Source: Hydrangea macrophylla
Lineage: Eukaryota; Streptophyta; Magnoliopsida; Cornales; Hydrangeaceae
Length of the DNA: 64,000 bases
NCBI GenBank assembly: GCA_033977485.1
Contig: CM066985.1
Span: 76,637,045 to 76,701,044 of the forward strand
Direction of reading: 5' to 3'
Below are positions 34,594 to 45,619 of this stretch, one piece after another (the first letter of the stretch is position 1; each line of letters begins with the position of its first letter). Position numbers and translations under genes: made by a program. The notes beneath the pieces are model-generated. The model had not been told where the DNA came from. It made no database searches and saw nothing but the letters and a program-made list of their open reading frames with translations.

Positions 34594-36760
34594 ATGTGTC
34601 ACTCTGATTTTGATTCTTCCTCCCGGTCAGAGGACGAAGAGTCGCTGTTCGGGACCTCGGACCCAAGCTTGGACCCACCCTCTGCCACACTGTCGGACCA
34701 TTATATCGAGGGTAGGATCCCGATCCGTGTGTCGGACGACGAATCAGACCAGGAGACTCCAGTAGCCTCCATATCACGGGGTTTAGGTAATGAGATAGCG
34801 GAGGACCTTGACCGCGAAGTAGCGTTCGCTTGCGAATTTACCCCTTCCGTCTTGCGCGCCTAAGACCTCAGCCGAATTAGGCATAGGTACGCCATTCTCG
34901 ATAGTTGTTCCTTGACTGTGCAGGCCAGTGGGGCCCAGCTCCATCACCTGGGCTTTGTCAATTTGTACGAGCACTCCCTCATGGTTGGGTTGTGCATTCC
35001 ACTTCATTCGATCACCCAGGACTTCCTGATCTACCTCAGGATTGCTCCCGAGAAGTTAGCTTCAAATGGGTGGAGATTTCTGATGAGGTCCATCTCTCTC
35101 TGGCCCCAAGTCTTCGTGTATGAAGTCACCCTGCAAGAGTTCTTATGGACCCATCAACCGTTCCCCGTGCATGGGGAGGTCAGGTTCTTCTCTCTGGGGG
35201 CTCGACAGGGGAGAAAAATTATTGTCAACTGCCCGAGCAACAACAAAGGGTGGAAGAGCAAGTTCTTCCAAGTATCCACTCCCGGGCTCTGTGAGCGGGC
35301 CCTAGGAATTCAACTAAGGACTTCCTAGGTGGGGGAGCTGAGGAGTAAGCCCGTCTAACACTTTTCTTCTTACTTTCATTTGCTTTGAAGTGTAGTCATG
35401 TGACTAATCGTTTCACATTTTATTTCGTAGGGGGATCAGCAGACTCACTGAGCATCCCCAAGGAGTGCCAAGCAAGGATCAAGCGCTTGGCAAATTTGCC
35501 TACCAACGTCTAGAATGTGTTGACTTGGACAGGAGACTTCAAGGCCTCATACAACCCGGACGAACCCGTTAAGCTCCCGTTTTTCCTCCAATCATCCCAG
35601 TAAGTATTTGGGCAAACTGTCTGGCTTCATCCCTCTTTCGCTACTTTTCCCAGCAACTAACCGCACATTTGTTTTTCCGCAGAAATAGGCCCAAGAGAGA
35701 TTTGGAGCAGCTGAGGGCCAAACAGGCTGCCGCCGCCGTCGCTCGGGTGGTAGATAGAGGAAAGAGGCCCACCGCTGAGACCTCGGGTAGCGATCGTCCA
35801 CTCAGGTGGATCAGGCATATAACGACGATACATAAGGAACCCAGGGAGACGTCGGCTCCCTGCGTGGTGGTTGTGGAGTAGACCGCTCCCCGGGTGGACT
35901 TACTGTCCAGGACACCGTTGGGGGAATCGGCAGAGATCAGGGAGAGGGTTAGGCCGGTCCTTCTTCCAGGTCATGTGGAGATGTGTGCAAACATGTCTCC
36001 TTAAGTCTTCCAGGGGTGGGTGTATAGCCTCTCCCATTTCGTAAGTACCTCGGTCATTTTCATCTATCATTCGTCATCATTTTTTTTTGCTGTCTGTAGA
36101 GTAACTGACCAGTTTTGCTTGTTTTTACAGGTTGGCTGCATGGTCGCCGAAGCTAAATCCTTCCTACCTTCCCTGGCCGGGAGGGCCACCGCTGCTGAGG
36201 CTACCTTGTTGCAAGGATGAGCAGCCTCTGAGGGTAAGGAGACTGCCTTGGCCATTGAGAAGGACAGGTTAAGGGCTTGGCCCTGGGCCATGGTGCTATG
36301 CAAGCAGAGCTGGCGGTCTCCTTGGCTGATCTGGAGGCTGCTTGGGCTAACCTGGTGGTGGGGCAGGCTCGAAAGAAGGCCCTTGCTGGGGCAGTGATGG
36401 TGGGGTCTACAAAGGAGGCCTTTGACGACGGTTTCTTCCAGGACTATGAGGACCTGAAGAGGAGGTTAAGCCAAGACCATCCTAAGTGGGACATCTCATC
36501 CTATGAAGGGATAGAATCAGACGACTGAGACATGGGTCATACCGCTGCCAAGGGTTCTGCTGCTGGGCTCGAACCTGCTGAAGACTCTGCCCGTGCGGGG
36601 ATGCTGCTTCGGGAGGTGAGGCTGCTCCGAGAGGAGAGGCTGGTGAGACCGAGGATGTGGTCGTGGTGGACGACGCCTAGCCTCTCTGCCTGTCTCCTTT
36701 ATGTTTTTTTTGGAGGCTACTACAACTGCCCCCAGGCTTTGTACAAATGTTTATTTTAAC
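34594..36760 (+). pseudogene. Antisense, intron-containing gene of the Tat element (gypsy-type 'Transposase_28' domain)
   Basis: The frame opens with an acidic stretch (SRSEDEESLFGT; IPIRVSDDESDQE). After one in-frame TAA (34861-34863) it runs unbroken to 35328. Residues such as LYEHSLMVGLCIPLHS, FLIYLRIAPEKLASNGWRFL and LQEFLWTH match the plant family annotated as putative gypsy-type transposon domain (PF04195), recognised from memory. Later pieces look like exons: 35431-35600 ending CCCA|GTAAGT, 35682-35880 after a TTTTTCCGCAG acceptor (KRDLEQLRAKQAAAAVARVV), and 36131-36528 after TTTTTACAG with an Ala/Leu-rich coiled coil and FFQDYEDLKRRLSQDHPKWD. Function is unknown; such antisense ORFs lie between pol and the 3' LTR in Tat elements. 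Exon borders are my inference. Confidence 0.72.
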
Positions 36761-37229
36761 TAATGAAAAGGCCCTCTAAGGCCAATCTTTTGCATTAATT
36801 GTTTATTACTGTGTAACCCTTTTTGTACTTGCTTATTTGTAATTGTCTGTGACAAACCGCTTATAAATTTTATGGAAATCCTATATGAACAAAAGTTTAG
36901 GATTGTGACCAGTAAGGAACATTTGGTCTTCTGGGACTTGTTTGAAGGTTCCGCCGAGTACAGTGTAGGAGTTAGGTCCTATGACTATCCCGGTCGATTT
37001 CTCTGGGCACTGTAGGTACTTGGGAATGTTTTGGAATTCCAAGTCCTGTTAGTTCCCGGTGTGATTTCCTGTTTTAGTCCAACATCCCCCTGCACCCCAA
37101 GCTTAGAGGGGGCGACCATAGGGAACCAACCTAGAATATGGGTAGTTGTTGGGTCTTTTGAGCTTGCCACCATTAGCCACCTAGGGGATTTTTCCCTATG
37201 GGGATTTGCCCCCATTATCAGTTATAGAC
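36761..37229 (-). other. Untranslated region between the antisense gene and the tandem repeats
   Basis: No frame of interest. Partly similar to 5940-6070 of the deleted sister element. Confidence 0.5.
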
Positions 37230-37420
37230 CTAAGCGAAGCCGGTGCCTCAGGTGTGACACCGAGGTCTTTTGCCTTGGGTGTAATTCCGAGGTCTTTTGT
37301 GCCTCGGGTGTGATCCCGAGGTCTTTTGAGCCTCAGGTGCAATTCTTAGGTCTTTTGTGCCTCGGATGTGATCCCGAGGTCTTTTGTGCCCCGGGCGTGA
37401 TCCCGAGGTCTTTTTTGCAT
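37230..37420. repeat. About 31-bp tandem repeats (CGAGGTCTTTT family)
   Basis: Six units of the type GTGCCTCGGGTGTGATCCCGAGGTCTTTT, each with an internal CTCGGG...CCCGAG inverted repeat. They lie downstream of the integrase on the minus strand. Confidence 0.85.
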
Positions 37421-37793
37421 GGAACACTGGTAAGGGTAATGACTTGGAGCAAAAACAAAAAATCTTTTATTCTTTTTTGAAAATTACAAAGAGCTACAAA
37501 TTTCCTAACCAATGCTAATTCGTTTTTATCCAAGCTTCACTAAAATTACTTGCAGAGATGTTGGATGTTCCAAGGGTGATCATGCCCATCCAAAGTCTAT
37601 AACCAGTAGGTTCTCGGCCGGTTGACACGGGTAACCCTGTATGGTCCTTCCTAGTTTGGTCCTAGTTTTCCGTGGCTCGAAACCTTGGTAGGCTGGTTTA
37701 CCGCCTTTAGGACCTAGTCTCCTACCAGGAAACTCTGATGCTTGACTTTGCTGTTGAAATACCGAGAGACTCACTGCTTGTAGGCTGCCACTT

Positions 37794-38986
37794 TCAGATA
37801 TGCCCGGCCCATTTCTCTTCTATTAAGTCGAGCTCTCCTCTGAGGGCTTCTTCGTTGCCTTGCTCGCTAAAATTTGCTACTCGGTAAGTGGGTAACCCAA
37901 GCTCTGTGGGGACCACTGCCTCAAAATCATAGGTGAGGGAAAAGGGGGTCTCCCCCATAGCTGCTCGGGGGATGGTGCAATATGCCCATAGAAGGGTCGG
38001 TAGTTCTTCTGCCCAAAGTCCTTTGGCATTTTCAAGTGTGGTTTTAATTGATTGTAGAATGGTCTGGTTCGTCACCTCTGCTTGACCATTGGCTTCAGGG
38101 TGCTCGGGGGAAGAGTAGTGATTTGATATTCCATATCCTGAACAGAATTGCCTGAACACCGGGGTATCTAATTGCCTGCCGTTGTCACTGACCAGGACCC
38201 TTGGGATACCGATTCGGCTGAGGATGTTTCTCTCGATGAATTTCTCCATCTTCTTCTCAGTGATTTTTGCCAAGGGCTTGGCTTCCACCCACTTGGTGAA
38301 ATAATCAACGGCGATGACCATGAACTTGACTTGTCTTTTTCCCATCGGGAGGGGACTGACTATATCAATATCCCACTGAGCGAATAGCCAGGGGCTGAAG
38401 ATTGGTTTTTGGAGCTCTCCCGGGCGGTTTATCATGGGCGAATACCTCTGACACTTGTCACACTGATTGACATATTCTTGGAAATCCTAGGCCATTATCG
38501 GCCAGTAATAGCCTTGCAGCAGGGCCTGTCGAGAAAGCGTCCGACCTCCCACATAATTTTCACACACTCCCTTGTGGATTTCATGCAATATTCCCTAGAC
38601 CTGCGTAGGATGGATGCACCAGAATACGGGATAGAGTATCCCCTTTTGTAGAGAATGTCGTCAACGAGGTAGTATCTAGCCACCCGGTACTTCACCTGCC
38701 GGGCATCTTCTTTTTCGTTTGGTAGAGCACCGGTTGCTAGGAACATCATGATCGGATCCATCCAGCTGGGCCCTAAAGTGATCAGTTCGACTTCTTTGCC
38801 TTCTAAAATGACCACACTGGGCTCGGGTAAGTATTCTATCCTTATCCCGGGTAGGTCTGACTTGGAGGATGAGGTGAGGTACGCTAGCCAGTCGGCTCTC
38901 GTGTTTTCTTCTATCGGGATCTGTGTGACGGAGAACCCCTTAAGCTTTTTTGAAATTGTTCGGACAAGGGCTAAATAAGCTACCAT
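37794..38986 (-). pseudogene. Tat integrase
   Basis: The ORF 38435-37794 (213 residues) holds the catalytic core: WDIDIVSPLPMGKRQVKFM with the first acidic residue, VLVSDNGRQLDTPVF with the second, and SSPEHPEANGQAEVTNQ with the glutamate, followed by LPTLLWAYCT and GETPFSLTYD. The upstream ORF 38986-38495 carries the end of the second RNase H (IPIEENTRADWLAYL) and the region where the N-terminal zinc domain should be. Integrase joins the DNA copy to the host chromosome. A stop and frame change lie between the two ORFs near 38490-38440, so the domain is split. Confidence 0.88.
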
Positions 38987-38999
38987 GTTGCCTTCCTAA

Positions 39000-39250
39000 G
39001 CTTCGTACTCTTGATTGACTTGATTGAACACGTGCTAAGAGTCGCTATACCCTTTGACTTGCTGCACACCCATAGAGGCGGCCAACTGTAGTCCAACCAG
39101 CAGGGCTTCGTACTCGGCCTCATTGTTAGAGGCTCGAAAATTGAACCTTAGTGCGTACTCTAGCTGGATCCCATCGGGTGTGGTCAGGATGATCCCTGCC
39201 CCACTACCCTATTTATTGGAGGACCCATCCACATAGAGCTCCCAGGTGGG
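39000..39250 (-). pseudogene. Second (archaeal-type) RNase H of the Tat element
   Basis: Minus-strand reading gives WELYVDGSSNK, GSGAGIILTTPDGIQLEYAL and NNEAEYEALLVGLQLAASMG, the DxS, E and D-containing pattern of an RNase H. One stop follows SSNK and further stops lie near 39030-39000. A second RNase H after the ordinary one is characteristic of Tat elements. It continues into the ORF that starts at 38986. Confidence 0.8.
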
Positions 39251-39259
39251 GGTGTTAGG

Positions 39260-39583
39260 CTATAGGCCGGGCAGTAGAATTGGCGGGTCGAGTTCCTCGA
39301 TCAGATCTTTTGGATATATGAACTCAACGAGAAAATTTGCCACTGCTTTTCCCTTGATTGCTGTCCAGGGTCTATAGACTACTTCAAATTCCTCTAGCTC
39401 TAACGCCCACTTGACAAGCCTTTGGGATGTCTCAGGCCTACCTAATATCTGGTAGAGAGGCTGATATGTGAGGACCACGATAACGTGGGCCTGGAAGTAT
39501 AGGCGAAGTCTCCGAGCAGATGTAATGAGGGTGAAGGCCAGTTTCTCGATGCGGGAGTACCAACTTTCTACACCCTGAAGCAC
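39260..39583 (-). pseudogene. First RNase H domain of the Tat element (end)
   Basis: 107-codon ORF with RIEKLAFTLITSARRLRLYF, VVLTYQPLYQILGRPETSQR and LVKWALELEEFEVVYRP, the RT-linked RNase H (RT_RNaseH type) of gypsy elements. It is followed by the spacer to the second RNase H. Confidence 0.82.
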
Positions 39584-39837
39584 CCGGCTTGTATAGTAAA
39601 CTGTGAATTATATCCCGTGCTCTTCTCGGATGAGTGTCGAGCTTACTGCTGAAGGCGATACCGCCAAGTACAAGAATAATTCCTCCTTTAGTATGGGTGT
39701 TGAGAGCAGAGGGGGCGATGTCAGGTATTTCTTGAGATCCTAAAATGCCTCCTCACACTTTTCTGACCATTAAAACGCTTTACGGATGATTTTAAATAAT
39801 GGTAGACACCGGTCGGTAGCTCGGGATACAAAACGGT

Positions 39838-40439
39838 TCAGCGCCGCCACCCGTACAGCCAAACTTTGAACTTATTTGGTTGACCTGGGTGATCGCATGT
39901 TAATAATAGCATAAATTTTTTGGTGTTCGCTTCGATCCCTCGCCTGCTGACCATATGTCCCAAGAACTTCCCAGACGAGATTCCAAATGTGTACTTGGTC
40001 GGGTTCAACCTCATTCGGAATTTTCTTAAGATGTTGAAGGCCCCGGCCAAGTACTCAAGATGGTCGGACTCGTCTCGGCTTTTGACCAATAGATTGTCGA
40101 CGTACACTTCCATTGACTTCCCAATAAATCCTTGAACATGTGGTTGACCAGGTGTTGATAAGTTGCCCCAACATTTTTAAGGTCAAAGGGCATCACCTTG
40201 TAGCAGTACGTCCCTTGGTTGGTAGTAAAGGAAGTCTTCTCTTCGTCCCCGGGGTACATGCTAATCTGGTTGTACCCCGAGTAGGCTTTCATGAACAAAA
40301 GAAGTGAGTGACCGGCCGTAGAGTCCATAAGGAGGTCTATCCTAGGCAGCAGATACCAGTCCTTGGGGCAGGCCTTATTCAGGCCGGTGAAATCCACACA
40401 CATCCTCCATTTCTCGTTGTTTTTCTTGACTAGTACCAT
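39838..40439 (-). pseudogene. Reverse transcriptase of the Tat element
   Basis: Two overlapping frames (40439-40026 and 40113-39838) hold MVLVKKNNEKWRMCVDFTGL, LNKACPKDWYLLPRID, AYSGYNQISMYPGDEEKTSF and YCKYKV-like GTYCYKVMPFDLKN. The active-site box then reads YVDNLLVKS at 40104-40078. The family has YVDD here, so the second aspartate is lost. KYTFGISSGKFLGHMVSRRGIE follows. The frame change near 40100 and the active-site change make it inactive. Confidence 0.88.
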
Positions 40440-40472
40440 ATTTCCAACCAGTCAGGATAGTAGACCTCTCGG

Positions 40473-41134
40473 ATGGACTTAACCTTCAGGAGCTTTTCAA
40501 TTTTCTCATGCACCGCTGCTTGCCGTTCAGGGGCTATGCCCCTCCTCTTCTGCTTGACCGGCCGAGGGTTTGGGTCAATATTGAGATGGCGGGACATAAC
40601 CTGGGGATCTATCCCAAGTATGTTTTCATGGCGCCAGGCGAAGACATCCTGGTTCTATCGTAGGAACTGGATCAACTTCTCCCTGAGGCTTGGCTCTAAG
40701 AGAGCACCGATACTGACAGACCGGTCGGGGAGTTGGGAGTCCATCACCACTTGTTTCAGTTCTTCCGCCGGGCCTACTCCATCCCTTATGTCCCTCGGGT
40801 CCATCTCCTGGATGTTCAATGTTTCTGTTACTTCTTTTCTGCGCAAGGAGCTGACATAACAGCTCCGGGTAGTTGCTTGGTTTCCACGCAAGCTCCCGGG
40901 CCCCTGTAGGATTAGAAATTTGATCACTAGGCCTTATGTTGATACGATTGCCTTGGCCTTATTGAGCATCCGCCTCCCCAGAATGACGTTATAGGCGGAC
41001 GGGGCTTCTACTACCAAAAAGTTTGCAAGCACAGAGACTTACTGGGGATAACTCCCCATGAGAACTGGGAGCTTGATTGTACCGAGCGGTTATATGCTAG
41101 ATCCATTGAACCGTACCAGGGGAGCGGCTACGGG
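40473..41134 (-). pseudogene. Protease-RT linker of the Tat polyprotein, degraded
   Basis: Fragments on the minus strand such as DVFAWRHENILGIDP-like wording and RAVYDEDIPGLD-like residues are scattered through several frames. The frame 40927-40655 includes EPSLREKLIQFLR, typical of the stretch just before RT in Tat elements. Confidence 0.5.
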
Positions 41135-41326
41135 TCAAAGCCGATCCCTTGATATCCCAAACTGATCGAAAGCTAAGATGAACAAAATATCAAAGGAGCT
41201 GCCCGTGTCCACCAATACTCTCTTAACCACATAATTTGCTATGGAGAGTGTAACCACCAGCGGATCATCGTGGGGGCAGTGCAGGTCCTTCACGGCATCG
41301 GACGAAAATGTCATCACTTCAGTCAA
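41135..41326 (-). pseudogene. Aspartic protease of the Tat element
   Basis: 63-codon ORF with HPHDDPLVVTLSIANYVVK-like residues followed by VLVDTGSSFDILF: the DTGSS motif of a retropepsin is intact. The rest of the domain continues in other frames to about 41000. It would process the polyprotein. Confidence 0.85.
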
Positions 41327-41344
41327 CAGGGAGCCGGCGGATCA

Positions 41345-42903
41345 GACATGCCAGACATCCGATTGGGATGCCCGAGCATGCCTCTTCATAGCCGACTGTG
41401 AATCCTCTTTGCCCGAAATTCCTCAGGAGATCACAATGATTTGCCCGAGGGTTGTGGCTGCTCGGGAGCTCGGGTGTCAGGCTGAGGTTGCCTAACAGTC
41501 GCGACGAACTCGGCGAGGTAACCTTATTCAATCAAATTCTCGATGGCAATCTTCAGCCTGAAGCAGTCACCTATGTCGTGACCATGGTCTTTATGATACC
41601 GGTAAAACTTATCCTGGTTTTTCTTCCCGGGCGAGCTTTTCAGCTTTGCTGGTTATTGGAGAAGTCTCTGGGTCTCGGCGGAGGCCATGACCTCATGGAT
41701 AGCCTGGCAAAGAGGTATGAAGGTAATTGGGCCCCAATCCTGACCGCCTTTTTGTGGATCCTGCCTTGGCTTCTTTCCCGAGCCCTTCTCGGAGCCTTCA
41801 CGTTTGCGTTAGGATCTCAAGGATTCATCCCCCGCAAAGCTAGCACGCTTGGACTTTAGGAACTCCTTCGTGTCGATATGTATCCCAACCCTCTCGGAGA
41901 GCTCAACCAAAGTTGCCGGTCAGTCATGGTAGAATAACGTCACAACTTTGGTGTGCTAAACTCCCGAGCAAAAGGCCATGATAGCGACCGTTTCATTCAG
42001 GTGGCGGATCTGGAGCCTTTACTGGTTAAAACGGTCGACGTAATCCTTCAGGGATTCTCCCTTATGCTTCTTAACGGTCAGCAGTTGGGTATCAGGCTGT
42101 GACCAGTTAAGAATTCCCACAAACTGGCTGATAAAGAGCTTGCTGATTGCCTTGAAATTGTTGATCGTTCGGGGCTTAATAGCATAGAACCACTGTGAGG
42201 CCGGCACTTTGAGAGTGCTAGGAAAGGCCAGGCACAGTAGTTTGTCGGTGGTGGTGACCAGCGCCATCTGGGCCTTATAAGTCTGGACATGATCCACCGG
42301 GCTTCTCGAACCGTCATAAGAGTCGAGATGTGGTGGTTTGAACTTCCACGGGATGGGGAATTCTATGACCTAGACGGTGAAGGGCAACTCGGTTTCCGTA
42401 TTGGTGTGATCATGGCGTGGCTTACGGTTCAACTTTTCAATTTGCTTCTACAGGTCCTCGATCCGGGCCTTGACATCTTTCTAACCGGTCTTTCGCTCTG
42501 TATCAGAATGGTACGTCGGGTCAGATGATGAGGCCTCTTTCTCAAAATGCGTTATCCTTGGGGATAGGACCCGACTTCGACTCCAGGTAATCGGGTGCCT
42601 AAGATCCCCATGGCTCTTGGCCGGGGCCGAATCCCAGGCCGTTTGCCTTTGCCCTTCCCCTCTGGCAGCATGTCTGCTAATGATGATTTCTCTGGCGTCC
42701 CTCGCCCGGCATGAATTGGCTCGGGTATGTTGCCGGGTCCGCTTGGGAGCCTGGCTATGCTCATCATTCCCGAATCGTCCCAAATCCGGTGGGGATATAG
42801 GCTTAGTGTGGGCACGCCTTCGAACCCGTACGGGCTCCCGAACCTGTGTGCCCTTCCCGAGCCGATCCTCTATTTGAGGGAAGTTTTCCTGACGAGCCAG
42901 CAT
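41345..42903 (-). pseudogene. Gag of the Tat element
   Basis: ORFs 42903-42481 (Arg/His-rich N-terminus), 42297-42019 and shorter ones downstream make a gag. The capsid core has HVQTYKAQMALVTTTDKLLC, LAFPSTLKVPASQWFYAI, LFISQFVGI and LLTVKKHKGESLKDYVDRFN. A downstream part has KFYRYHKDHGHDIGDCFRLK near 41600-41540, the CHHC-like motif of this lineage. Stops at about 42480, 42370, 42018 and later interrupt it. Confidence 0.85.
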
Positions 42904-43106
42904 CGCTTCAATCTGCTGCTGAGTTTGTCGTTGGCCCTCCAGGAGTTGTGCGAGAGCCGCGGTAACCTACTCGGAGGTCATGGAAGCAGCCGGATGCCCG
43001 ACCTGTGATTCTGCCTGTCCTGCTAGAGCAGCAATCCTCTTACCCTTCTTCGGCGGCATGTTAATCAGTCAAAGAATTGTTTTTTCTGAGAAAGTTTGTC
43101 GAGTTT

Positions 43107-43125
43107 CCCACAGACGGCGCAAAAC
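43107..43125 (-). other. Primer-binding site of the Tat element
   Basis: On the minus strand TTTTGCGCCGTCTGTGGG follows the 5' LTR, one base from the TTTGGCGCCGTCTGTGGG typical of this lineage. Confidence 0.8.
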
Positions 43126-43758
43126 TGATGATGCCAAAAACTAGTAAATGACAAGAAAAGTAGTTCAAGGAGAAAGATGAGGAATTAGTATGTAGTTCGG
43201 CACCGTTAATTAGGTGGCCTACGTCCACATGGTGCATCGGAGCGCGTTTACTAACAGATCATCGACGGCCTGTGGTGAACCAACAGAGAGGGTAGCATTA
43301 CCAGAGGACCGGCCGGGTATATGCGTGTGAGTGATATGTCCACCAATATTCTTGTGAGTTATGAATGCGATCCCCTTTTAAGGGGATGAATGGTCTCTTT
43401 TATAGATACAAGAGACCACCCGTACAAGGTAACTAAGTAGATTAGGAAGCCTAATCTAATTACAAGTGATTAACATAAATCATGGAAGTTCCCTTAATGG
43501 TTTAGGAAACTGCTCGTATTAGTCTTCTGACTGAGCTAGGGAACTGCCAGCAACCTTGTAGAGTGAATCACGGGGCAGACCCGGGTCGCATCCGCCAGGG
43601 GACGAGTCTGCCTCGTGATCCCAAGCTGTGGGCACGGATCGAGCAGTTCGAGAGCGATGAGCTCAGGTTAGCTGAATTCTAGGCACCTTTTCCAGATAAC
43701 TCGGCGTTCGATGTTGACGTGACAATTGGGCTTTGACCGGATATTTTCTGACCTATCA
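43126..43758 (-). repeat. 5' LTR of the Tat element
   Basis: 633 bp, paired with 33097-33730, with a minus-strand TATA-like CTATAAAAGAGACC near 43393-43410. Confidence 0.9.
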
Positions 43759-43763
43759 ACTGT

Positions 43764-44427
43764 TACATCATTTGAGATTCAAAATTGGTAACATTACCTT
43801 TTACCTATGTCGCTCGATGCTCAAATCAACGAAAACATTAAATTCGTCGAACTAGCTACCAAATTTTTAGTTGATCATATCTTTTGTATAAATACTCTCC
43901 GCATACGGTTTCCCTTTTGCACTTACAGTTTGTTTAACATATATGTGGGGGAATGAGAGATTTTTTATTTATTAAAAGATGATTTAAAAAACATGTTTTT
44001 CCCTAGATATATTTTTCAAAAAAAATGTTCACGATGTGGTATTGTTGGGAAAATTAGAGATTTTTTAACTTTTTCATAAAAACTTCAATTTGATGCTATT
44101 AAATTAATTTCTTTTTTCATCATTTTTTTAAGATTAAAAAAATATTAATTTTGAATTTTTATTTTAAATTGTCAAATCTCAATAATTCAAATAATTGTTA
44201 CCAAAAGATGCATCTTAAATCATGGAATCTATGAAATGGGATATTATTGTCCAAACATGGCTTGGATTTATATTTTTAATGGGCCCGCATGTTGCTGGAA
44301 CGTGTTTGGTGATATGTGATTAGTACCAGCATCAGAAAGGACCTAGAATGTGATGAGAACCTCCTGTGCAATGCATGGATTATCTTCAACCATTCAAATT
44401 TCCCAACTCCACACACCCCCCCTCCCC

Positions 44428-44458
<31 letters not shown>

Positions 44459-45280
44459 AATTAATAAAAAATATAAAAAAAAAATTTATAATATTGGATT
44501 ATGTCCCTTCCCCCTCAAAAAAAAAAATTTAATAAAAAATAAAAAAAAATTATAATATTGGATTATGTGAGACTTTGTCAATCCATTTTAAATTTTGTTT
44601 AGTCTCTAATTAGTGAAACTTTGTCAAATTTAATGTTTGTGTTACCAAATTTCAAATAGCAAATTATGTGAATTTTTTTTTGTTGAGGGATATTTTACTA
44701 TTAAAAAAAAGGTGGGTTTGGCCTTACGGCCAAAAAAATCCATCTTACAAGCATTTTGACTAACATTCCCTTTTTTTTTTCTCTAAAAAATTGAATGGTA
44801 ACTAAGCATATTTCTAGTGCCTGTTTTTGCATCAATTAATTTGGATGGGATCATTCATTATTTATTTATTGATACAAAGATTTATAGTATTGAAACTCAT
44901 CATTTTGAAGTTGTTTATTGAGAAAAATAGAGAATCTCACTATGCTGCTCCATATGCAATAATTCCTAGATTCTCTTGTGGTAATATAATTTATGAGTTT
45001 AGAACAACTTTTTAATATGACTATCATTTTTATAAATGACCTTATTCAAGATGATAAATTTTTACGTTGAACTATTTTGTAAATTGTGTATGGTCTCAAC
45101 CAAATTCATGAGATGGGCAAACAGGCACTTAGTAATTATTATAGTGTTTTCACTCTTTTCAGTCGAAGTCCAAAATGGGTACGTTGTGCTTGTGGTTATT
45201 GTCTTGCCATTGGCTTGGTGTCAAAATATCCAAACTAATGCTATGGTCTCTAACCTTGTGAGTCATATATAAATCTCTAA
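43764..45280. other. AT-rich intergenic sequence, no gene recognised
   Basis: Holds a C-run followed by an A-run (about 44412-44460) and a short direct duplication (AATTTATAATATTGGATTATGT, 44484-44507 and about 44548-44569). Frames at 44827-45272 show no motif. Confidence 0.5.
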
Positions 45281-45511
45281 GGCCTCGTTTGTTTCGCAGG
45301 ACTAAGGGTGGGATAGAGGGGAATTGGACTAATAGTTCATTTTATTTGAATAGTCCGATGTTTAGACCATTCTGCTCGGGACTAATTGTCCATTTTAAAA
45401 TAATAGTCCCCCATATGGGAGACTAAGTTATACCAAGGAGGAGGTGGTATTATTAGTCCCGAGACTATTAGACTAATTGTTCAATCCCCTCCCTGTCATC
45501 CAATCGTGGCC
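45281..45511. mobile_element. MITE-like element, possibly PIF/Harbinger
   Basis: 231 bp starting GGCCTCGTTTGTTT and ending with the complement of GGCCACGATTGG, next to TAA on the left and TTA on the right. The interior has partial mirror symmetry (GGACTAATAGTTC; GACTAATTGTTC). The inverted repeats are imperfect, so the family is tentative. Confidence 0.45.
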
Positions 45512-45599
45512 TTAGGGATGTGACAATGGAATTAGTCAAAACTTACTAGAGGTAGGATATTTGTCTCAACTGTCTTATCACTTGGGTCTAAATTTGATA

Positions 45600-45619
45600 T
45601 CACAAATTTGACTATCATT
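45600..45619. repeat. 20-bp direct repeat, left border of the pararetrovirus locus
   Basis: TCACAAATTTGACTATCATT, identical to 62047-62066. Viral sequence begins at 45620. Confidence 0.85.

Larger units (their letters stand above)
33097..43758 (-). mobile_element. Tat-lineage gypsy element with dual RNase H and an antisense gene
   Basis: LTRs at 33097-33730 and 43126-43758 begin TGATGATGCC and end in ATCA/ATTA. The perfect duplication ACTGT (33092-33096, 43759-43763) flanks the 10.66-kb element. On the minus strand the order is LTR, primer site, gag, protease, RT, RNase H, second RNase H, integrase, tandem repeats. An oppositely transcribed gene and the 3' LTR follow. A second, archaeal-like RNase H and extra antisense ORFs are known hallmarks of the Tat lineage. 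All pol frames are broken, and the LTRs differ visibly, so it is an old, inactive copy. Confidence 0.92.

Noticed and set aside
34417..35328. Independent host gene on the plus strand
   Set aside because: It lies inside a Tat element with matching target duplications and fits the known antisense-ORF position, so I treat it as an element gene.
37230..37420. CRISPR-like regular array
   Set aside because: Units are contiguous with no unique spacers and the context is a plant retrotransposon; they are simple tandem repeats.
44316..44555. Proline-run frames
   Set aside because: They come from a homopolymeric C tract followed by an A tract.
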